Source of the DNA: Streptomyces sp. P9-A2
GTDB taxonomy: Bacteria; Actinomycetota; Actinomycetes; Streptomycetales; Streptomycetaceae
DNA length: 64,000 bases
NCBI RefSeq assembly: GCF_036634175.1
Contig: NZ_JAZIFX010000001.1
Location: forward strand, 5,456,001 to 5,520,000
Direction: 5' to 3'
Shown one piece after another: positions 1 to 8,977 of this stretch (position 1 is the stretch's first letter; each line of letters starts with the position of its first letter). A program made the translations under genes and the position numbers. Below the pieces are notes generated by a model. That model saw only the letters and a list, made by a program, of their open reading frames with translations. It did not search any database and was not told the origin of the DNA.

Positions 1-1
1 G

Positions 2-298
2 AGCGAGCGCCTGCCCTCCCCGGCCCTGTCACCGGTCCGGTCCGGCTCCGCCGTCCCCGCCCAGCGCCGCGCCGACGGCCCGCTGCCCTCACCCGGCGAC
101 CTCGTCACCCTCGTCCGCGACCGCGCGGTGGCCGTCCTGACCGGCCCCGGTGTGCCAGGGGCGGCCGACACCGCGGAGCTGACCCGAGCCTGTGAACTGG
201 TGGTGCGCCTCGCCCTGTCCTGCGTCGCCGCGCCACCGGCCGAGGGCGGTGTCGCCGACCTGGTCCGCGCTGCTTTGCACCATCAGCCGGTGCCGTAG
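2..298 (+). CDS. TetR-family regulator, C-terminal fragment (cut by window edge)
   Basis: The frame is open from the window edge to a TAG at 296-298 and gives about 98 residues with strong third-position GC. The N-terminal helix-turn-helix lies outside the window. The tail (TRACELVVRLALSCVAAPP followed by a short acidic/hydrophobic helix) resembles the ligand-binding end of many Streptomyces TetR repressors. It sits convergent to a small multidrug-type exporter, a common place for such a repressor, so it may control that gene. The family call rests only on the tail and on context. Confidence 0.5.
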   Translation, partial: SERLPSPALSPVRSGSAVPAQRRADGPLPSPGDLVTLVRDRAVAVLTGPGVPGAADTAELTRACELVVRLALSCVAAPPAEGGVADLVRAALHHQPVP

Positions 299-301
299 CG
301 T

Positions 302-340
302 CCAGCGCTCACCAGCGCTCACCAGCGCTCACCAGCGCTT
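302..340. repeat. Four tandem 10-bp units between convergent genes
   Basis: The unit ACCAGCGCTC is repeated about four times head to tail (302-310 with a changed first base, 311-320, 321-330, 331-340 with a changed last base). It fills most of the 74-bp gap between the TetR stop and the exporter stop. It probably reflects replication slippage; no hairpin terminator is obvious here. Confidence 0.8.
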
Positions 341-372
341 ACCGGCGGGCAGCGCTCACCTGCGTCCCGCGC

Positions 373-696
373 TCACTGCGCCGACCCCGACAGCTGCAGC
401 CCGATCACGCCGACGATCACGAAGGTGATCGAGACGATCTTCAGCGTCGACACCAGGTCCCCCAGGAACACCATCCCGTAGATCGCCGTGCCCGCGGCCC
501 CGATCCCCGTCCACACGGCGTACGCGGGCCCGACGTCCAGCTTCTTCAGGGCCAGAGTGAGCAGGCCGAAGCTGCCGAGCGCGAACACGCAGAAGGCGAC
601 CGTCGGCCAGAGCCGCGTGAAGCCGTGGGACAGCTTCAGGCACACGGCGAAACCGGTCTCGAGCAACCCGGCCACCACGACCAGCAGCCACGCCAT
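373..696 (-). CDS. Small multidrug resistance (SMR) family exporter, SugE/Gdx-like
   Basis: A 107-residue protein with four predicted membrane helices, the usual SMR size. The conserved membrane glutamate is in helix 1 (GLLETGFAVCLK), and the later motif AYAVWTGIGAAGTAIYG is typical of the family. The HGFTRLWP segment and C-terminal GLQLS resemble the SugE/Gdx branch, which exports guanidinium and some quaternary ammonium compounds as a proton-coupled dimer. I chose the ATG at 696 rather than the upstream in-frame start at 720 because a GGGAGGA ribosome site lies 7 nt before it. I see no clear guanidine riboswitch upstream. The substrate is inferred. Confidence 0.85.
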   Translation of the reverse strand: MAWLLVVVAGLLETGFAVCLKLSHGFTRLWPTVAFCVFALGSFGLLTLALKKLDVGPAYAVWTGIGAAGTAIYGMVFLGDLVSTLKIVSITFVIVGVIGLQLSGSAQ

Positions 697-887
697 GTGT
701 CGTCCTCCCGTTGTCCCCACGCACAGTGACCGCTTTTACGCGCAGTGGCCGTTTCGCCGGGTTCGACGGCTTCGGATCCGGCTCGGTGCGATTATGCACT
801 TACCGCCCGCGGGCCATGACAAACACGCGAGGGCCGACGATCCCGCGTCGCGGCCCGAGGGGCCCGGTCGCTCCCGGCCGCTCCGGG

Positions 888-1898
888 TCAGTCGCCTTCC
901 GTGCGCTCCCGGGTCGACAGCAGCCGCCGCAGCGAGTACAGCCGCGCCGGGTCCGCGTGTCCCTCGGCGGCCCACGCGTCCAGCGCGCAGTCCGGTTCGT
1001 CGTGGCTGCACGCGCGGGGGCAGCCCTCCGTACCCGGCTCGAGGTCGGGGAAGGCGCGGATGACCCGCGACGGATCGACATGGGCGAGGCCGAACGACCG
1101 CAGACCGGGCGTGTCGACCACCCACCCCTCGGCGCCCGCCAGCGGCAGCGCCAGCGCGGACGTCGTCGTATGACGCCCCCGCCCCGTCACCGCGTTGACA
1201 TGCCCGGTCGACCGCCGCCGCTCCTCGGGCACCAGCGCGTTCACCAGCGTCGTCTTGCCGACCCCGGAGTGCCCCACGAACGCCGTGACCCGGCCCGCCA
1301 GCTGCTTCCGCACCCGGTCGGCCGCCGTGCCGTTCTCCAGTTCCGCACGGCTGGTGACGACGTACGGGATACCCAGGTCGCCGTACAGCTCCAACAGCTT
1401 GTCCGGCGGCGCGAGGTCCGACTTCGTCAGGACGAGCAGCGGGGTCAGTCCGCCGTCGTACGCCGCGACCAGGCAGCGGTCGATCAGACGGGGGCGGGGC
1501 TCGGGGTCGGCGAGGGCGGTGACGACGGCCAACTGGCCGGCGTTGGCGACGACGACCCGCTCGTAGGGGTCGTCGTCGTCCGCGGTACGGCGCAGCACCG
1601 ACGTCCGCTTCTCGATGCGGACGATCCGCGCGAGGGTGTCCTTCTGGCCGGACAGGTCTCCCACGATCGCCACCCGGTCGCCGACCACCGCCGCCTTGCG
1701 TCCCAGCTCACGGGCCTTCATGGCGAACACCGTGCGGTCCTCGACGAGGCAGGTCAGCCTGCCCCGGTCGACGGTGAGGACCATGCCCTCGGCGGCGTCC
1801 TCGTGCTTGGGCCGGATGTGGGTGCGCGGCCGGTTGCCCTTGCGGTTCGGGCGGGAGCGGATGTCGTCCTCGTCGGTGTGCTTGCCGTAGCGGCGCAT
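888..1898 (-). CDS. rsgA: Ribosome small-subunit GTPase RsgA
   Basis: A 336-residue circularly permuted GTPase that helps late maturation of the 30S subunit. The motif order shows the permutation: G4 (TKSD) comes before G1 (GHSGVGKT) and then G3 (DTPG). An OB-fold-like N-terminal part precedes them (VVGDRVAIVGD). A C-terminal zinc knuckle is present (CPRACSHDEPDC, Cys-Cys-His-Cys). The N-terminus is basic, as often seen in actinobacterial members. It starts 10 nt after the aroA stop on the same strand, so the two are almost certainly cotranscribed, an arrangement common in Streptomyces. Confidence 0.95.
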   Translation of the reverse strand: MRRYGKHTDEDDIRSRPNRKGNRPRTHIRPKHEDAAEGMVLTVDRGRLTCLVEDRTVFAMKARELGRKAAVVGDRVAIVGDLSGQKDTLARIVRIEKRTSVLRRTADDDDPYERVVVANAGQLAVVTALADPEPRPRLIDRCLVAAYDGGLTPLLVLTKSDLAPPDKLLELYGDLGIPYVVTSRAELENGTAADRVRKQLAGRVTAFVGHSGVGKTTLVNALVPEERRRSTGHVNAVTGRGRHTTTSALALPLAGAEGWVVDTPGLRSFGLAHVDPSRVIRAFPDLEPGTEGCPRACSHDEPDCALDAWAAEGHADPARLYSLRRLLSTRERTEGD

Positions 1899-1908
1899 CG
1901 TCTTGGTC

Positions 1909-3225
1909 CTAGGCCCCGAGCATCCCGGCCCACAGTTCGGGGAAGTCCGGGAGTGTCTTCGCCGTGGTCGCCACGTTCTCGATCCGCACGCCCTCCACCG
2001 CGAGGCCGATGACCGTGCCCGCGGTGGCCATGCGGTGGTCCTCGTAGGTGTGGAAGACGCCGCCGTGCAGCCGGCGCGGGCGGATGTGCAGGCCGTCGGC
2101 GGTCTCGGTGACGTCGCCGCCGAGTTCGTTGATCTCCTTGGTGAGCGCGGCCAGGCGGTCCGTCTCGTGCAGCCGGAGATGGGCCACATTGCGCAGCGTG
2201 GACGGAGAGTCCGCGAGCGCCGCGACGGCCGCGATGCCCGGCGTCAGCTCACCGACCTCACCGAGGTCCACGTCGATGCCGTGGACCGACCCCGAACCGG
2301 TGAACACCAGCCCCTGCTCGGTCAGCTCGCAGGAGCCACCCATCTCGGTGAAGATCTCCCGCAGCCGGTCGCCGGGCTGGGTGGTACGGGCCGGCCAGTC
2401 CGGGACGACGACCCGGCCGCCGGTCACCAGCGCCGCCGCCAGGAAGGGCTGGGCGTTGGACAGATCGGGCTCGATGGTGAGGTCCCGTCCGAGCAGGGCA
2501 CCCGGGGTGACCCGCCAGACGTTGGGCTCGCCGCCCGACTCCGGGCTGTCCACCTGGGCGCCCACCGCGCGGAGCATGTCGACGGTCATCCGGATGTGCG
2601 GCAGGGAGGGGAGCGTCGCGCCGGTGTGCCGGACCTCGACGCCCTGGTTGAAACGCGGCGCGGACAGCAGCAGCGCGCTGACGAACTGCGACGACGAGGA
2701 GGCGTCCACCGACACGGTGCCGCCCTCCAGGGCACCGCCGCCGTGCACGGTCAGCGGCAGTGCGCCCCGGCCGTCGTCGTCGATCCGGGCACCGAGGTGA
2801 CGCAGCGCGTCGATGACGCCGTTCAGCGGACGCTCGTACGACCGCGGGTCGCCGTCGAAACGGATGGGACCGTCGGCCAGGGCGGCGACCGGGGGGAGGA
2901 ACCGCATCACCGTGCCGGCGTTGCCGACATCGACGGTGGCCGGTCCGCGCAGGCCGGTGGGCAGTACCCGCCACGCCTCACCGGTGCCGTCGGGGCCCAC
3001 GCCCTCCTCGATCTCGATCCCCATGGCCCGCAGCGCGCCGGCCATCAGCAGTGTGTCGCGCGAGCGGAGCGGGCGGCGCAGCCAGCCGGGCTCGGAGGCG
3101 AGCGCGGCGAGCACGAGGGCGCGGTTGGTGACCGACTTCGACCCCGGCACATGGACCGTCGCGTCGACGGCTCCGCTCGCGTGCGGGGCGGGCCAGAGGG
3201 GGACGGGCGCGGAATTAGCGGTCAT
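1909..3225 (-). CDS. aroA: 3-phosphoshikimate 1-carboxyvinyltransferase (EPSP synthase)
   Basis: A 438-residue enzyme transferring enolpyruvate from PEP to shikimate-3-phosphate, the sixth step of the shikimate pathway. Signatures are [18 protein letters not shown] near residue 25 (shikimate-3-P-binding Lys/Ser), [12 protein letters not shown] near residue 100 (PEP site), and the C-terminal ETDRLAAL and YEDHRMA motifs. I placed the start at the ATG at 3225 ([10 protein letters not shown]). The open frame extends upstream, but those residues are low-complexity Arg/Ala/Pro. It is the first gene of an aroA-rsgA operon. Confidence 0.95.
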   Translation of the reverse strand: MTANSAPVPLWPAPHASGAVDATVHVPGSKSVTNRALVLAALASEPGWLRRPLRSRDTLLMAGALRAMGIEIEEGVGPDGTGEAWRVLPTGLRGPATVDVGNAGTVMRFLPPVAALADGPIRFDGDPRSYERPLNGVIDALRHLGARIDDDGRGALPLTVHGGGALEGGTVSVDASSSSQFVSALLLSAPRFNQGVEVRHTGATLPSLPHIRMTVDMLRAVGAQVDSPESGGEPNVWRVTPGALLGRDLTIEPDLSNAQPFLAAALVTGGRVVVPDWPARTTQPGDRLREIFTEMGGSCELTEQGLVFTGSGSVHGIDVDLGEVGELTPGIAAVAALADSPSTLRNVAHLRLHETDRLAALTKEINELGGDVTETADGLHIRPRRLHGGVFHTYEDHRMATAGTVIGLAVEGVRIENVATTAKTLPDFPELWAGMLGA

Positions 3226-3416
3226 GTGCACCACTTTAGTGGCGGCCCGGTCCGCCGGGCGTGCCCGGGACCGCCCGGCGGACCGGACAGCCGGCCGTCG
3301 CCCTCCTGGCCGAGCCACTCCACCGGGTGTCCTCGGCGGAGTACGGGTGGAGTCCCGCGCGCGTGCATCCCTGTTGAGGTGTCAACAACCACCGTCCCCG
3401 GGTCACCCCCGCGGCG

Positions 3417-4139
3417 TCACAGCCCCAGCAGCCAGCGTCCTCCGCCGAGCAGCGAGCACAGCGACACCGCGTGGAACAGGAAGAACCACAGCCCCGCCGG
3501 TACGTGCGTCAGCCGGGACAACTGGTCCGCGTCCGAGTCGCCCGCGCCCCCGCGCGCCCGCTTGGCCTGGAGCTCGAACGCCGGGCGCACCCCGCCGAGC
3601 AGCAGGAACCACACCACGGCGTACGCGAACGCCGCTTGGACCTGCGGGCCGGCCAGCCAGGACACGAGGACGAACGTGCCGCCGGTGAGCAGCACCGTCA
3701 GCGCCCCGTACGCATTGCGGATCATCACCAGCATCGCCACGAGCAGCACCGTGGCCAGCCACAGCAGCAGCGTGATGCGCCCGGCGCCCAGCAGCGCCGC
3801 CCCGCCGAGGCCCAGCAGCGGGGGAGCGGTGTAGCCGGCCGCGGCGGTGAGGATCATGCCGATACCGGTCGGCTTGCCCCGGCTGACGGTCAGGCCGCTG
3901 GTGTCCGAGTGCAGGCGTATCCCCGTGAGGGTGCGGCCGGTGAGCAACGCCACGATCCCGTGGCCGCCCTCGTGGGCGATGGTGATGGCGTTGCGCGAGA
4001 GTCTCCACAGCCCGTGCGGCGTCACGACGACGAGCGCGGCGGCCAGGGTGGCGATCACCACCCACAGGTCGGGGTCGGGCTGGGTGCCCGTGACCTCGTC
4101 CCAGAGGGAGGCGAGCGAGGCGGATGCGGTGCTGTCCAT
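3417..4139 (-). CDS. M50-like membrane metallopeptidase family protein
   Basis: A 240-residue polytopic membrane protein with a zinc-protease HExxH motif (AHEGGHGIVALLTG) near residue 55, followed by HSDTSGLTVSRG. This is the pattern of the bacterial M50B-like group. Several hydrophobic segments follow (TLLLWLATVLLVAMLVMI and others). Families of this kind cleave substrates within or near the membrane, but no substrate is indicated here. The ATG at 4139 is divergent from the SRAP gene, about 105 bp away. It may equally be a non-proteolytic family member, since I cannot locate the third zinc ligand with confidence. Confidence 0.75.
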   Translation of the reverse strand: MDSTASASLASLWDEVTGTQPDPDLWVVIATLAAALVVVTPHGLWRLSRNAITIAHEGGHGIVALLTGRTLTGIRLHSDTSGLTVSRGKPTGIGMILTAAAGYTAPPLLGLGGAALLGAGRITLLLWLATVLLVAMLVMIRNAYGALTVLLTGGTFVLVSWLAGPQVQAAFAYAVVWFLLLGGVRPAFELQAKRARGGAGDSDADQLSRLTHVPAGLWFFLFHAVSLCSLLGGGRWLLGL

Positions 4140-4244
4140 GGTCGGCGGGGGCTCCTCGTGGTCGCGAACCGAGGGGGCGGCGCGAAGCGCCTCGTTGACA
4201 GGGGCGGTGGCCGGGAGACGGTTGGGCCTGGCAGTGTTGCACGT

Positions 4245-5060
4245 ATGTGCGGACGTTATGCAGCGAGTCGCAGGCCCGAGGAGCTCGCGGAAGTCTTCGG
4301 GGCGGAGCGGTTGGAGCCGGAAGAGGTCCTGGAGCCCGATTACAACGTGGCGCCCACCAAAGAGGTCTTCGCCGTACTCGACCGTGCCCTGAGGGACACG
4401 GACGACCCGCGGCCGGTCCGGCAGCTGCGGAAGCTGAAGTGGGGCCTCGTGCCGTCCTGGGCCAAGACCCCCGAGGGCGGAGCCCGGATGATCAATGCCC
4501 GCGCGGAGACCGTCCACGAGAAGCCGTCCTTCCGTCGCGCCTTCGCCACCCGGCGCTGCGTCCTGCCCGCCGACGGCTACTACGAGTGGGTCACCGGCAC
4601 GCAGGAGCGGGACCTCGAGGTCGAGGGCAAGCGGAAGCGTCCCCGCAAGCAGCCGTACTTCGTGACACCGGCCGACGGCTCGGTGTTCGCGATGGCGGGT
4701 CTGTACGAGTTCTGGCGGGACCGGACCCTGCCGGACGACCATCCGCGGGCCTGGTGGGCGACGTGCTCCGTCATCACCACCGAGGCGGAGACCACGCCGC
4801 TCGGGGCGGCGCCGGCGGACGGCCCGACGACTTTGGCCGACATCCACCCGCGGATGCCTCTGATGCTCACACCGGACCGCTGGGACGCCTGGCTCGACCC
4901 CGCCCGCACGGACACCGAGGAGCTGCGCGGACTGCTCGCACCGCCGCCCCCCGGGCTGATGCGTGCCTTCCCGGTCTCCACGGCGGTCAGCAACGTCCGC
5001 AACAACGGTCCGGACCTGCTGAAGGAACTGGAAGCACCGGAAGAGAGCACACTCTTCTGA
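4245..5060 (+). CDS. SRAP/HMCES-family abasic-site DNA crosslinking protein
   Basis: A 271-residue SRAP-domain protein. Members react through Cys2, exposed after removal of Met1, with abasic sites in single-stranded DNA to form a protective thiazolidine crosslink. The sequence starts MCGRYAA, giving the catalytic cysteine. It also has the conserved asparagine in DYNVAPT, the glutamate in DGYYEW, and the histidine in IHPRMP. Function is therefore well supported. The next gene starts 1 nt after the stop, so the hydrolase downstream is probably translated from the same message. Confidence 0.93.
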   Translation: MCGRYAASRRPEELAEVFGAERLEPEEVLEPDYNVAPTKEVFAVLDRALRDTDDPRPVRQLRKLKWGLVPSWAKTPEGGARMINARAETVHEKPSFRRAFATRRCVLPADGYYEWVTGTQERDLEVEGKRKRPRKQPYFVTPADGSVFAMAGLYEFWRDRTLPDDHPRAWWATCSVITTEAETTPLGAAPADGPTTLADIHPRMPLMLTPDRWDAWLDPARTDTEELRGLLAPPPPGLMRAFPVSTAVSNVRNNGPDLLKELEAPEESTLF

Positions 5061-5061
5061 C

Positions 5062-5868
5062 GTGACGCATGTGAGGAACACGAAGAGCGCGAAGAGCGTG
5101 AAGGACACCCCCGCTGCCGCCGACACGGCGGAACCGTCGGCCGAGACCGTGGCGGCCGAGACCGTGGAGACGGACGCCGGCCCCGCCCGCATCACCTGGC
5201 ACCCCGCCCGGACCGCCGCGCGCCTCGTCCTCGCGCTGGGTCACGGTGCCGGTGGCGGCATCGAGGCGCGGGACCTGAAGGCCCTGGCCACCGTGCTGCC
5301 CGCGCACGGTGTGACCGTGGCGCTGGTGGAGCAACCCTGGAGGGTGGCCGGCAAGAAGGTGGCCCCCGCGCCGAAGACCCTGGACACCGGCTGGCGCGGC
5401 CTCTGGCCCGCGCTGACCCAGCCGGGCCTGCCGGTGATCTCCGGCGGGCGCAGCGCGGGAGCCCGTGTCGCCTGCCGGACCGCCGGTGAACTGGGTGCTC
5501 ATGCCGTGCTGGCCCTCGGCTTCCCCCTGCACCCGCCGGGCAGGCCCGAGAAGTCCCGCGCCGACGAGCTGCTCGGGGCCGGGGTGCCCACCCTCGTCGT
5601 ACAGGGTGGCAACGACCCCTTCGGCAGGCCCGGCGAGTTCCCCGGGTACAGGAGGGGCCGCGCGATCGGGATGCCCCCAGGCGTTCGGCTCCGGGGGAGC
5701 ATCGGTGCAAGGGCGGTGGCGGGAGACGGGTGGGCGTACGAACTGGTGGAGGTGGCGCACGGCGATCACGGCCTCGCCGTTCCCAAGCGGGCGGACATCA
5801 CGCAGGAGGAGGCTCTGACGGTCGTCACGGACGCCGTCGTGCGGTGGGTCGGCTCCCTCCCGCAGTAG
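5062..5868 (+). CDS. Alpha/beta-hydrolase family protein (KANL3/Tex30-like)
   Basis: A 268-residue predicted alpha/beta hydrolase. The oxyanion-region motif GHGAGGG, the nucleophile elbow GGRSAGAR (Ser), the acid in VQGGNDPFG (Asp) and the terminal histidine in VAHGDHG give a complete triad. The start is a GTG at 5062, 1 nt after the SRAP stop; a second GTG at 5071 is possible. An unusual segment of about 30 residues between [11 protein letters not shown] and the [11 protein letters not shown] block is encoded by a palindromic DNA element (5670-5703) and its flanks, which suggests an in-frame insertion. The substrate is unknown. Confidence 0.8.
   Translation: MTHVRNTKSAKSVKDTPAAADTAEPSAETVAAETVETDAGPARITWHPARTAARLVLALGHGAGGGIEARDLKALATVLPAHGVTVALVEQPWRVAGKKVAPAPKTLDTGWRGLWPALTQPGLPVISGGRSAGARVACRTAGELGAHAVLALGFPLHPPGRPEKSRADELLGAGVPTLVVQGGNDPFGRPGEFPGYRRGRAIGMPPGVRLRGSIGARAVAGDGWAYELVEVAHGDHGLAVPKRADITQEEALTVVTDAVVRWVGSLPQ
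5670..5703. repeat. Palindromic insertion element inside a coding region
   Basis: The arms GATGCCCCC and GGGGGAGCATC pair around a GC-rich loop, forming an imperfect hairpin of about 34 bp. As I recall, this resembles palindromic repeats often seen between Streptomyces genes. Here it keeps the hydrolase frame open and adds residues near the catalytic Asp-His loop. Confidence 0.55.
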
Positions 5869-5923
5869 TGGGTCGCCTCTCTCCCCCGGCGGCGGCTGCC
5901 CGGCCCGCCCGGGTAAAGCTTCG

Positions 5924-5949
5924 GGAATGTTCGGATGCCCTCCGCTGTT
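5924..5949 (+). promoter_or_regulatory. SigR-dependent promoter (sigRp2-like)
   Basis: GGAAT at 5924-5928 and GTT at 5947-5949 are separated by exactly 18 bp, matching the SigR consensus GGGAAT-N18-GTT. It lies about 65 bp upstream of the ATG at 6014 and 227 bp upstream of the GTG at 6176. This is the expected autoregulatory promoter by which free SigR amplifies its own operon under thiol oxidation. Confidence 0.85.
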
Positions 5950-6175
5950 GACGCCGACGTGTCCGCCGGTCTCCGGCACAGCCGTCGTAGTCGTAGGAGA
6001 GGAAGTCCGCCGCATGGGTTCGACCTTCTGCCCCAGCCGCAAGGGCCGCACCGACCTGGACTGGACGGTGCTGCACGCGGCCAGGACCGCCCCTCTTCGG
6101 GCGGCGGACGGACCGGATCGTCGTCTATCCTCCGATTCGAGTGAGGCCGTTCCCGGTCTCACGACAACGGAGGAG

Positions 6176-6862
6176 GTGGGTCCGGTTCCCGGTACCGACG
6201 CAGGGACCGATCACGGCCAGGCGGAGCAGCCCGAGGGCCAGGGCGACAAGCGGGCGGAATCGGCCGCCGAGCGCAGCGCGCGCTTCGAGCGGGACGCGCT
6301 CGAGTTCCTCGACCAGATGTACTCGGCCGCCCTGCGCATGACGCGCAACCCGGCGGACGCGGAGGACCTGGTCCAGGAGACGTACGCCAAGGCGTACGCG
6401 TCCTTCCACCAGTTCCGTGAGGGCACCAACCTCAAGGCGTGGCTGTACCGGATTCTCACCAACACGTTCATCAACTCGTACCGCAAGAAGCAGCGGGAAC
6501 CGCAGCGCAGCGGGGCCGAGGAGATCGAGGACTGGCAGATCGCGCGTGCCGCGTCGCACATGTCGACCGGTCTGCGTTCCGCGGAGTCGCAGGCACTGGA
6601 CCACCTTCCCGACTCGGACGTCAAGGAAGCGCTCCAGGCGATTCCCGAGGAGTTCCGCATCGCCGTGTACCTCGCGGATGTCGAGGGCTTTGCCTACAAG
6701 GAGATCGCCGACATCATGGGCACACCCATCGGTACCGTGATGTCCCGGCTGCACCGTGGCCGTCGTCAGCTGCGCGGCATGCTCGAGGACTACGCGCGCG
6801 AGCGCGGACTGGTTCCGGCGGGTGCCGGAGAGTCGAACGAAGCGAAAGGCTCGAGGTCATGA
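6176..6862 (+). CDS. sigR: ECF sigma factor SigR (thiol-oxidative stress)
   Basis: A 228-residue ECF sigma factor. Region 2 ([20 protein letters not shown], then [13 protein letters not shown]) reads the -10 element; region 4 ([20 protein letters not shown]) reads the -35 element. It directs thioredoxin, mycothiol and proteolysis genes when RsrA is oxidised. I used the GTG at 6176, preceded by GGAGGAG. An in-frame ATG at 6014 with its own GGAGAGGAAG site adds 54 residues; this fits the unstable long form SigR' known in S. coelicolor. The frame stays open further upstream but without support. Its stop overlaps the rsrA start (ATGA). Confidence 0.95.
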   Translation: MGPVPGTDAGTDHGQAEQPEGQGDKRAESAAERSARFERDALEFLDQMYSAALRMTRNPADAEDLVQETYAKAYASFHQFREGTNLKAWLYRILTNTFINSYRKKQREPQRSGAEEIEDWQIARAASHMSTGLRSAESQALDHLPDSDVKEALQAIPEEFRIAVYLADVEGFAYKEIADIMGTPIGTVMSRLHRGRRQLRGMLEDYARERGLVPAGAGESNEAKGSRS

Positions 6863-7239
6863 GCTGCGGAGAGCCGCACGAGACGGATTGCAGCGAAATC
6901 CTCGATCATCTCTACGAGTTCCTCGACCGTGAGATGCCGGATTCCGACTGCGCGAAGTTCGAGCACCACTTCGCGGAATGCTCGCCCTGCCTCGAGAAGT
7001 ACGGGCTTGAGCAGGCGGTGAAGAAGCTGGTCAAGCGGTGCTGCGGGCAGGACGACGTGCCGAGCGACCTGCGCGCGAAGGTCATGGGCCGGATCGACGT
7101 GATCCGCTCGGGGCAGGCCGTTCCCGACCAGGACGTCGCTGTCTCCGAGACGGACGCACAGCCTCGGACCGCACAGCCTCGGACCGCACAGCCTCGGGCC
7201 GCACAGCCTCAGACCGCTCCGGCGCCGCAGGAGTCCTGA
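6859..7239 (+). CDS. rsrA: Zinc-binding redox-switch anti-sigma factor RsrA
   Basis: A 126-residue ZAS-domain anti-sigma factor that binds SigR when reduced. All seven cysteines and the zinc histidine of S. coelicolor RsrA are in place: C3, C11, H37, C41, C44, C61, C62. C11, H37, C41 and C44 hold zinc; C11-C44 is the trigger disulfide. The ATG overlaps the sigR stop by 4 nt, giving coupled translation. The C-terminus after residue 95 is a low-complexity tail of AQPRT repeats that is not part of the ZAS domain. Confidence 0.96.
   Translation: MSCGEPHETDCSEILDHLYEFLDREMPDSDCAKFEHHFAECSPCLEKYGLEQAVKKLVKRCCGQDDVPSDLRAKVMGRIDVIRSGQAVPDQDVAVSETDAQPRTAQPRTAQPRAAQPQTAPAPQES
7156..7215 (+). repeat. 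Four tandem 15-bp in-frame repeats at the 3' end of rsrA
   Basis: The unit GCACAGCCTCGGACC occurs at 7156, 7171, 7186 (one change) and 7201 (one change) and encodes [21 protein letters not shown] multiple-of-3 repeat in a disordered tail can expand or contract without frameshift. Confidence 0.9.
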
Positions 7240-7441
7240 GCCTCTGAGCCTCTGAGTCCCGCTGTTCGAGCATCCTGCGAACAGTTGCCCCGGAAGGCAC
7301 CCCCCCCGAAAGGGGAGCGCCGTCACTCGTACGTGCTAATCCACGGATCGTGGGCCCGTGGAGGCGCCGTTCGTTCCCCTAGGCTCCAGACCCTGACAGG
7401 CGGCAGGCCGAGCGCGGTCCGCACGGTCGGGGGAGGGGCTC

Positions 7442-8977
7442 ATGGAGGCGTTACCGGTACGGGCCCGCATCTACGTGACCGGTGTCGCCGTGGCGGGCCT
7501 GCTCTGTCTGCTGCCGGCGGTGCCCCTGCCGTCGGCGCCGCTGCCACGGATATGGCCGCTGTCGGCCGCGGCCGGTCCGGATGCCCCCTGGGGGGCCGTC
7601 GCCTCGCTCGCCGTGCTGTACGTCGGCTGCGAACGCCTGGCCCGGTCCCGGCGCCTCGGTGCCCCGAACCCGGGCGGCACCTTCCACCCCGTACTGCTCG
7701 CCGCGGCCTTCCTGCTGCCGCCGTCCGCCGCCGCGCTGGTCGCGCTGCCCGGCGCGCTGCTCGCCCCCGTGGAGCAGCGGCCGTTCCTCGCGCGGCGGAT
7801 CTGGCGGGCCGGACAACTGACCCTCGCCGTGTGGGCCGCGAGCCGGACGCACCTCGCGGCCGGCGGCCGGGGAGCGGTCGCGGACGGCGACGTCGCGGCG
7901 GCCCTGGGCGCGGCCGGGGCCTCGGTGCTGGTGTTCTGCCTGGTGCTCACGCTGCTGGACCGCGGCATCCTGGCGCTGGCGGGCGGCGTGCCGTTCCGGC
8001 GGGGGGACGGGAACCGGACGGCAGGTCCGGGGCCCCGGTGGACGGTCTGGCGGAGGACCCCGCGGGCAACCCGGCGGAAGATCCGGCAGACGACCTGGTG
8101 GCGGCTGTTCCTGCGGTCGCTCGCACCGGTCACCGTGCACGGACTCGCCGGACTGATGATGGCCCTGCTGTGGCGCAGCCCCTACGGGCCGGTGGCCGCG
8201 CTCCTCGTGCTGCTGCCGATGTGCGTCTCGTGGTGGGCGTTCGCCCAGTACCACCGGGAGCGGGCCGCCCATCAGGCGACGATCCGCGCGCTCGTGCAGG
8301 CCGTCGACATCAAGGACGGGTACACGCGCGGGCACAGCGAGCGGGTCGGTCAGGCCTCCACGATGATCGCGTGTGAGCTCGGCATGGACGACGAGCGGAC
8401 CGAGGTGCTGCGCTTCGCGGGCATTCTGCACGACGTCGGCAAGCTCGGGGTGCCCACCCGGCTGCTCACCAAGGACGGGCCGCTGACCCCCGAGGAGCGG
8501 CGGGTGATCGAGTTGCACCCCGAGTACGGGCACGAGATGGTGCGCGGGATCTCCTTCCTGGGCGAGGCCCGCGCGGCGGTGCTGCACCATCACGAACGGC
8601 TGGACGGCAGCGGCTACCCCTACGGGCTGGCGGGCGGTCAGATTCCGGAGTCCGCGCGGGTGGTGGCGGTCGCCGACGCCTTCGACGCGATGACCTCCAA
8701 CCGGTCCTACAGCAGGGCCCGGCCGGTGCCCGTGGCACTGGACGAGCTCCAGCGGTGTGCGGGCGACCACTTCGACCCGCGGATGGTGGAAGCGCTGGTA
8801 CGGGCGATCGGCCGGGCCGGCTGGCATCCCGTGGTGACGGCCGAGGACGTCCGTCAGCCTCCCGGCCCTCCCATCCCTCCCGGCCCGCCTCCCGCCCCAC
8901 CGGTCGCGGAGCCCGTCGACGAGCCGCTTGCCCACCGGGCCGCTCCGGTCGCCGATCCGCCCGGGGTACGCCGATGA
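7442..8977 (+). CDS. Membrane HD-GYP-type phosphohydrolase
   Basis: A 511-residue protein. The N-terminal ~270 residues hold several hydrophobic helices. A cytoplasmic HD domain follows, with HSERV, the HD pair in HDVGKLGVP, HHHERLDGSGYP and a late VAVADAFDAM. The HD plus GYP motifs mark the HD-GYP class, whose tested members hydrolyse cyclic di-GMP or related nucleotides; that activity is inferred here. The C-terminus is Pro-rich. The gene lies about 200 bp after rsrA, and its stop overlaps the next ATG by 4 nt. Confidence 0.85.
   Translation: MEALPVRARIYVTGVAVAGLLCLLPAVPLPSAPLPRIWPLSAAAGPDAPWGAVASLAVLYVGCERLARSRRLGAPNPGGTFHPVLLAAAFLLPPSAAALVALPGALLAPVEQRPFLARRIWRAGQLTLAVWAASRTHLAAGGRGAVADGDVAAALGAAGASVLVFCLVLTLLDRGILALAGGVPFRRGDGNRTAGPGPRWTVWRRTPRATRRKIRQTTWWRLFLRSLAPVTVHGLAGLMMALLWRSPYGPVAALLVLLPMCVSWWAFAQYHRERAAHQATIRALVQAVDIKDGYTRGHSERVGQASTMIACELGMDDERTEVLRFAGILHDVGKLGVPTRLLTKDGPLTPEERRVIELHPEYGHEMVRGISFLGEARAAVLHHHERLDGSGYPYGLAGGQIPESARVVAVADAFDAMTSNRSYSRARPVPVALDELQRCAGDHFDPRMVEALVRAIGRAGWHPVVTAEDVRQPPGPPIPPGPPPAPPVAEPVDEPLAHRAAPVADPPGVRR

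Noticed and set aside
697..780. Guanidine riboswitch upstream of the SMR exporter
   Set aside because: The leader is short and I could not find the conserved guanidine-I core motifs.
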